64,000 bases of DNA from Anolis sagrei (Eukaryota; Chordata; Lepidosauria; Squamata; Anolidae), in NCBI RefSeq assembly GCF_037176765.1, contig NC_090034.1, forward strand, positions 97,673,500 through 97,737,499. Direction: 5' to 3'. Positions 51,253-64,000 of the stretch are shown in pieces. Both the position numbers and the translations under genes were made by a program. The first letter of the stretch is position 1, and every line of letters starts with the position of its first letter. The notes under the pieces are model-generated. The model did not search any database. It saw only the letters and a program-made list of their open reading frames with translations, and was not told the DNA's origin.

Positions 51253-51957
51253 GTATTGTCGAATGCTTTCATGGCTGGAATCACTGGGTTGTTATAGGTT
51301 TTTTCAGGCTATATAGCCATGGTCTAGAGGCATTTTCTCCTGACGTTTCGCTTGCATCTATGGCAAGCATCCTCAGAAGTAGCGAGGTCTGTTGGAATTA
51401 GGAAAAAGGGTTTATATATCTGTGGAATGACCAGGGTGGAACAAAGGACTCTTGTCTGCTAGAGCTAGGTGTGAATGTTTCAACTGACCACCTTGATTAG
51501 CATTTAATGGCCTGACAGTTCCTAGAGCAAACTTTTGTTGAGAGGTGATTAGATGTCCTTGTTTGTTTCCTCTCTGTTGTTGTGCTGTTGTAATTTTAGA
51601 GTTTTTTTTAATACTGGTAGCCAGATTTTGTTCATTTTCATGGTTTCCTCCTTTCTGTTGAAATTGTCCTAATCATCTAATCACCTCTCAACAAAAGTTT
51701 GCTCTAGGCACTGTCAGGCCATTATATGCTAATCAAGGTGGTTAGCAGACAAAAGTCCTTTGTCCCACCCTGGTCATTCCACAGATATACAAACCCTTTT
51801 CCCTAGTTCCAACAGACCTCACTACCTTTGAGGATGCTTGCCATAGATGCAGGAGAAAGCTTGCCATAGATGCAGGCGAAACGTCAGGAGAGAATGCCTC
51901 TAGACCATGGCCATATAGCCCAAAAAAAAAAAAAAAAAAACCTCTACAACAACCCAA
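51253..51957. mobile_element. Two Penelope-like 3' fragments in head-to-head inverted orientation
   Basis: Left unit 51253-51670 is minus-oriented (gtattgtcgaatgctttcat ... ctttctgttgaaattgtcct). Right unit 51672-51957 is plus-oriented (cacctctcaacaaaagtttg ... tagcccaaaaaa). Each has a hammerhead-like core (51333-51380 and 51829-51895). The outer 280 bp of the two units are complementary, making a long fold-back with a centre near 51671. Confidence 0.78.
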
Positions 51958-52199
51958 GGACATACAAGCTGCAGATCTAGAATAACACAACTGGAGGCCT
52001 CATGTGCCCAAATGATATGTCACCAACTAATCCCCCCCCCTTTATTCCATTGCCATTTTGTCCTTCTTGTGAGACATTGCTGTCTGCTTTGCTCTTGTCC
52101 ACTTTGAGGAACTTTGGGTTAGTTGATTTTGTGTGGTTTTCATTCCTGGTACACTTGGCTTCATGACGAGAGAGAAGAAGAGAAAGCAAGAGAGGGAGG

Positions 52200-52808
52200 G
52201 AGGCTTCTGCCTCAACACTTTGTGTTTCGTGATTCTTTGCCACAACTTTGTTCATCTAACATTGTACCACAACTTTGTGCTTCTGTCATTTTAAAGTCGA
52301 TCTTTCTTTTTTTTATTGTTCCACGTGAATGTGCATTTATATATTATTTATTATTTATAAAGTACATTTTCTTATTTTAATACACACAACAAAGAAACAG
52401 AGGGGTGGGTGGGTTTCGGGCCCCTGGAATTAATTAAAAACATTTCAATGCATTTCAGTAAGAAAATTCACTTTGAAATAAGAGCATTTGGAGTTAAGAG
52501 CTCGGTCACAGAACGAATTAAACTCTTAAGTCAAGTATATACACACAAATGGAAAGAGAGAGAAAAGTCAAGAGGCACCAAAATGCTGGTACAGAATAAG
52601 ATGCAGTAGATCAAAAGTTTCTTCTCTATGCCTGGGATTACAACCGCATGCCAGTTCAAGAAGCCATAATCAGGTGAAAACTGTATCTTGTAGCCATCAT
52701 TAAAATGTGCGACATAAGAGTCAAGGAAGAGAAAAAGAGCTCTGCCTTTCCCATGCAAAGGTCAGACATAAAGCAAGTGCAAAGAATACTATAGGTGGGA
52801 TCTTCAGG
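52200..52808. repeat. Left part of the duplicated block, downstream of gene A
   Basis: Aligns to 37240-37881 downstream of gene B. Includes the same A/T-rich repeat and the near-identical last 200 bp before the stop codon. Confidence 0.65.
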
Positions 52809-63427
<10,619 letters not shown>

Positions 63428-63497
63428 AATTTGGGTTGATTCCTCTTCTCTCCCTGCTTTGCAGAATGTGTTTATCTGCCCCACTTTGCTATTGCTC

Positions 63498-63505
63498 TAT
63501 TTATA
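63498..63505 (-). promoter_or_regulatory. Candidate TATA box of gene A
   Basis: Minus-strand TATAAATA, 71-78 bp before the ATG. This is a good TATA match at a distance that allows a leader of about 40-50 bases, usual for CYP2 genes. Confidence 0.5.
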
Positions 63506-63654
63506 TCATTGTATATCAGATTGATATCAGACTCTGAGTTACATAACTCCATAAGTCAAACAACCATCGCGTTTTGGTTAATCAGTGTTTTGAACATTCG
63601 TCATGTGGACTTCATGACTTTCTGCAGATTTAAGTGGTTGTCCAATTCACTGAA

Positions 63655-63785
63655 TGTTTGCCCAAGGCATTGAATGTTTGCCCAAAGCATTGAATGTTTG
63701 CCTTTTTGCCTGGAAGCCGCCCTGAGTCCTTCCAGGGAGATAGGGCAGCCTATGAATAAAGTATTATTATTATTATTAGTATTAG
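63655..63785 (+). mobile_element. L2-like LINE 3' end upstream of gene A
   Basis: Three copies of gcattgaatgtttgccc-like sequence, then ccgccctgagtccttccagg and an (att)n tail. It is absent from the aligned region upstream of gene B (about 49785), so it is specific to gene A. Confidence 0.7.
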
Positions 63786-64000
63786 TGGTATGTTATCTAT
63801 TACAAACTTTTGGAATTAGACTATGGCTTCAAAGTAGGTCAACAAGAAAGAATACCTAAGAAAAAGTGCAAATTGCATCAAATGCTTTATAAAGAGTTGT
63901 GAAATGCAATAATATCTCTAATAAAAATGGCGGAGGTGTTAACGTACACAGACAGCCTCCTGCCTCCACAAACTGGCTATAACCCATGGTGCTGAGGAGC

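Overview
The window is nuclear DNA from a squamate reptile, most likely an iguanian lizard of the Anolis/Sceloporus kind. Three things point there: multi-exon vertebrate cytochrome P450 genes with GT-AG introns; Sauria-type SINEs with a Bov-B-like tail; and a mixed set of active-looking transposon families (CR1, L2, R4 and Penelope retroelements, hAT, Tigger and mariner DNA elements). The species call is inference; I could not run a search.

The host content is a tandem array of four CYP2-family P450 genes, all on the minus strand. From left to right they are D (359-5467, exons 1-4 only; the rest lies beyond the left edge), C (17164-34895), B (37882-49606) and A (52809-63427). C, B and A are complete nine-exon genes. 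All three have exon lengths 180/163/150/161/177/142/188/142/182 bp and encode 494 residues. Each keeps the membrane anchor, the proline-rich hinge, the C-helix WxxxR, the I-helix (A/G)GTET, the K-helix ExxR and the FxxGxRxCxG haem loop with Cys439. The sequences are closest, from memory, to the CYP2A/2B/2G group, with C and D most CYP2G-like. The genes form two pairs: D with C, and B with A. B and A also share introns and flanks, so a block of about 12 kb (roughly 37.25-49.93 kb and 52.2-63.93 kb) was duplicated in tandem. These are ER-bound monooxygenases for small hydrophobic compounds.

The rest is mostly transposable elements in introns and spacers. At 10.6-15.1 kb an L2 LINE was split by a solo LTR, which was split by a 3.2-kb CR1 LINE with an almost open ORF2; the target-site duplications of the two inner insertions are still readable. 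At 25.2-26.7 kb there is a Penelope-like element with reverse transcriptase and GIY-YIG endonuclease. Many fragments of it (41.7, 45.1, 46.9, 48.0 and 51.3-52.0 kb) carry a hammerhead-ribozyme-like core. R4-type LINE ends sit tail to tail in the (ATT)n tails of L2 elements. Several MITEs and hAT elements have perfect 8-bp target duplications, and some have an empty site in the paralogous gene copy, which dates them after the duplication.

The points I find most worth a second look are: amino-acid change between genes A and B concentrated in the F and G helices (substrate recognition sites 2 and 3); the paired changes in the hammerhead-like stem; the R4-into-(ATT)n pattern; the three-layer nest; and a perfect 36-bp inverted repeat with a 4-nt loop inside a solo LTR.
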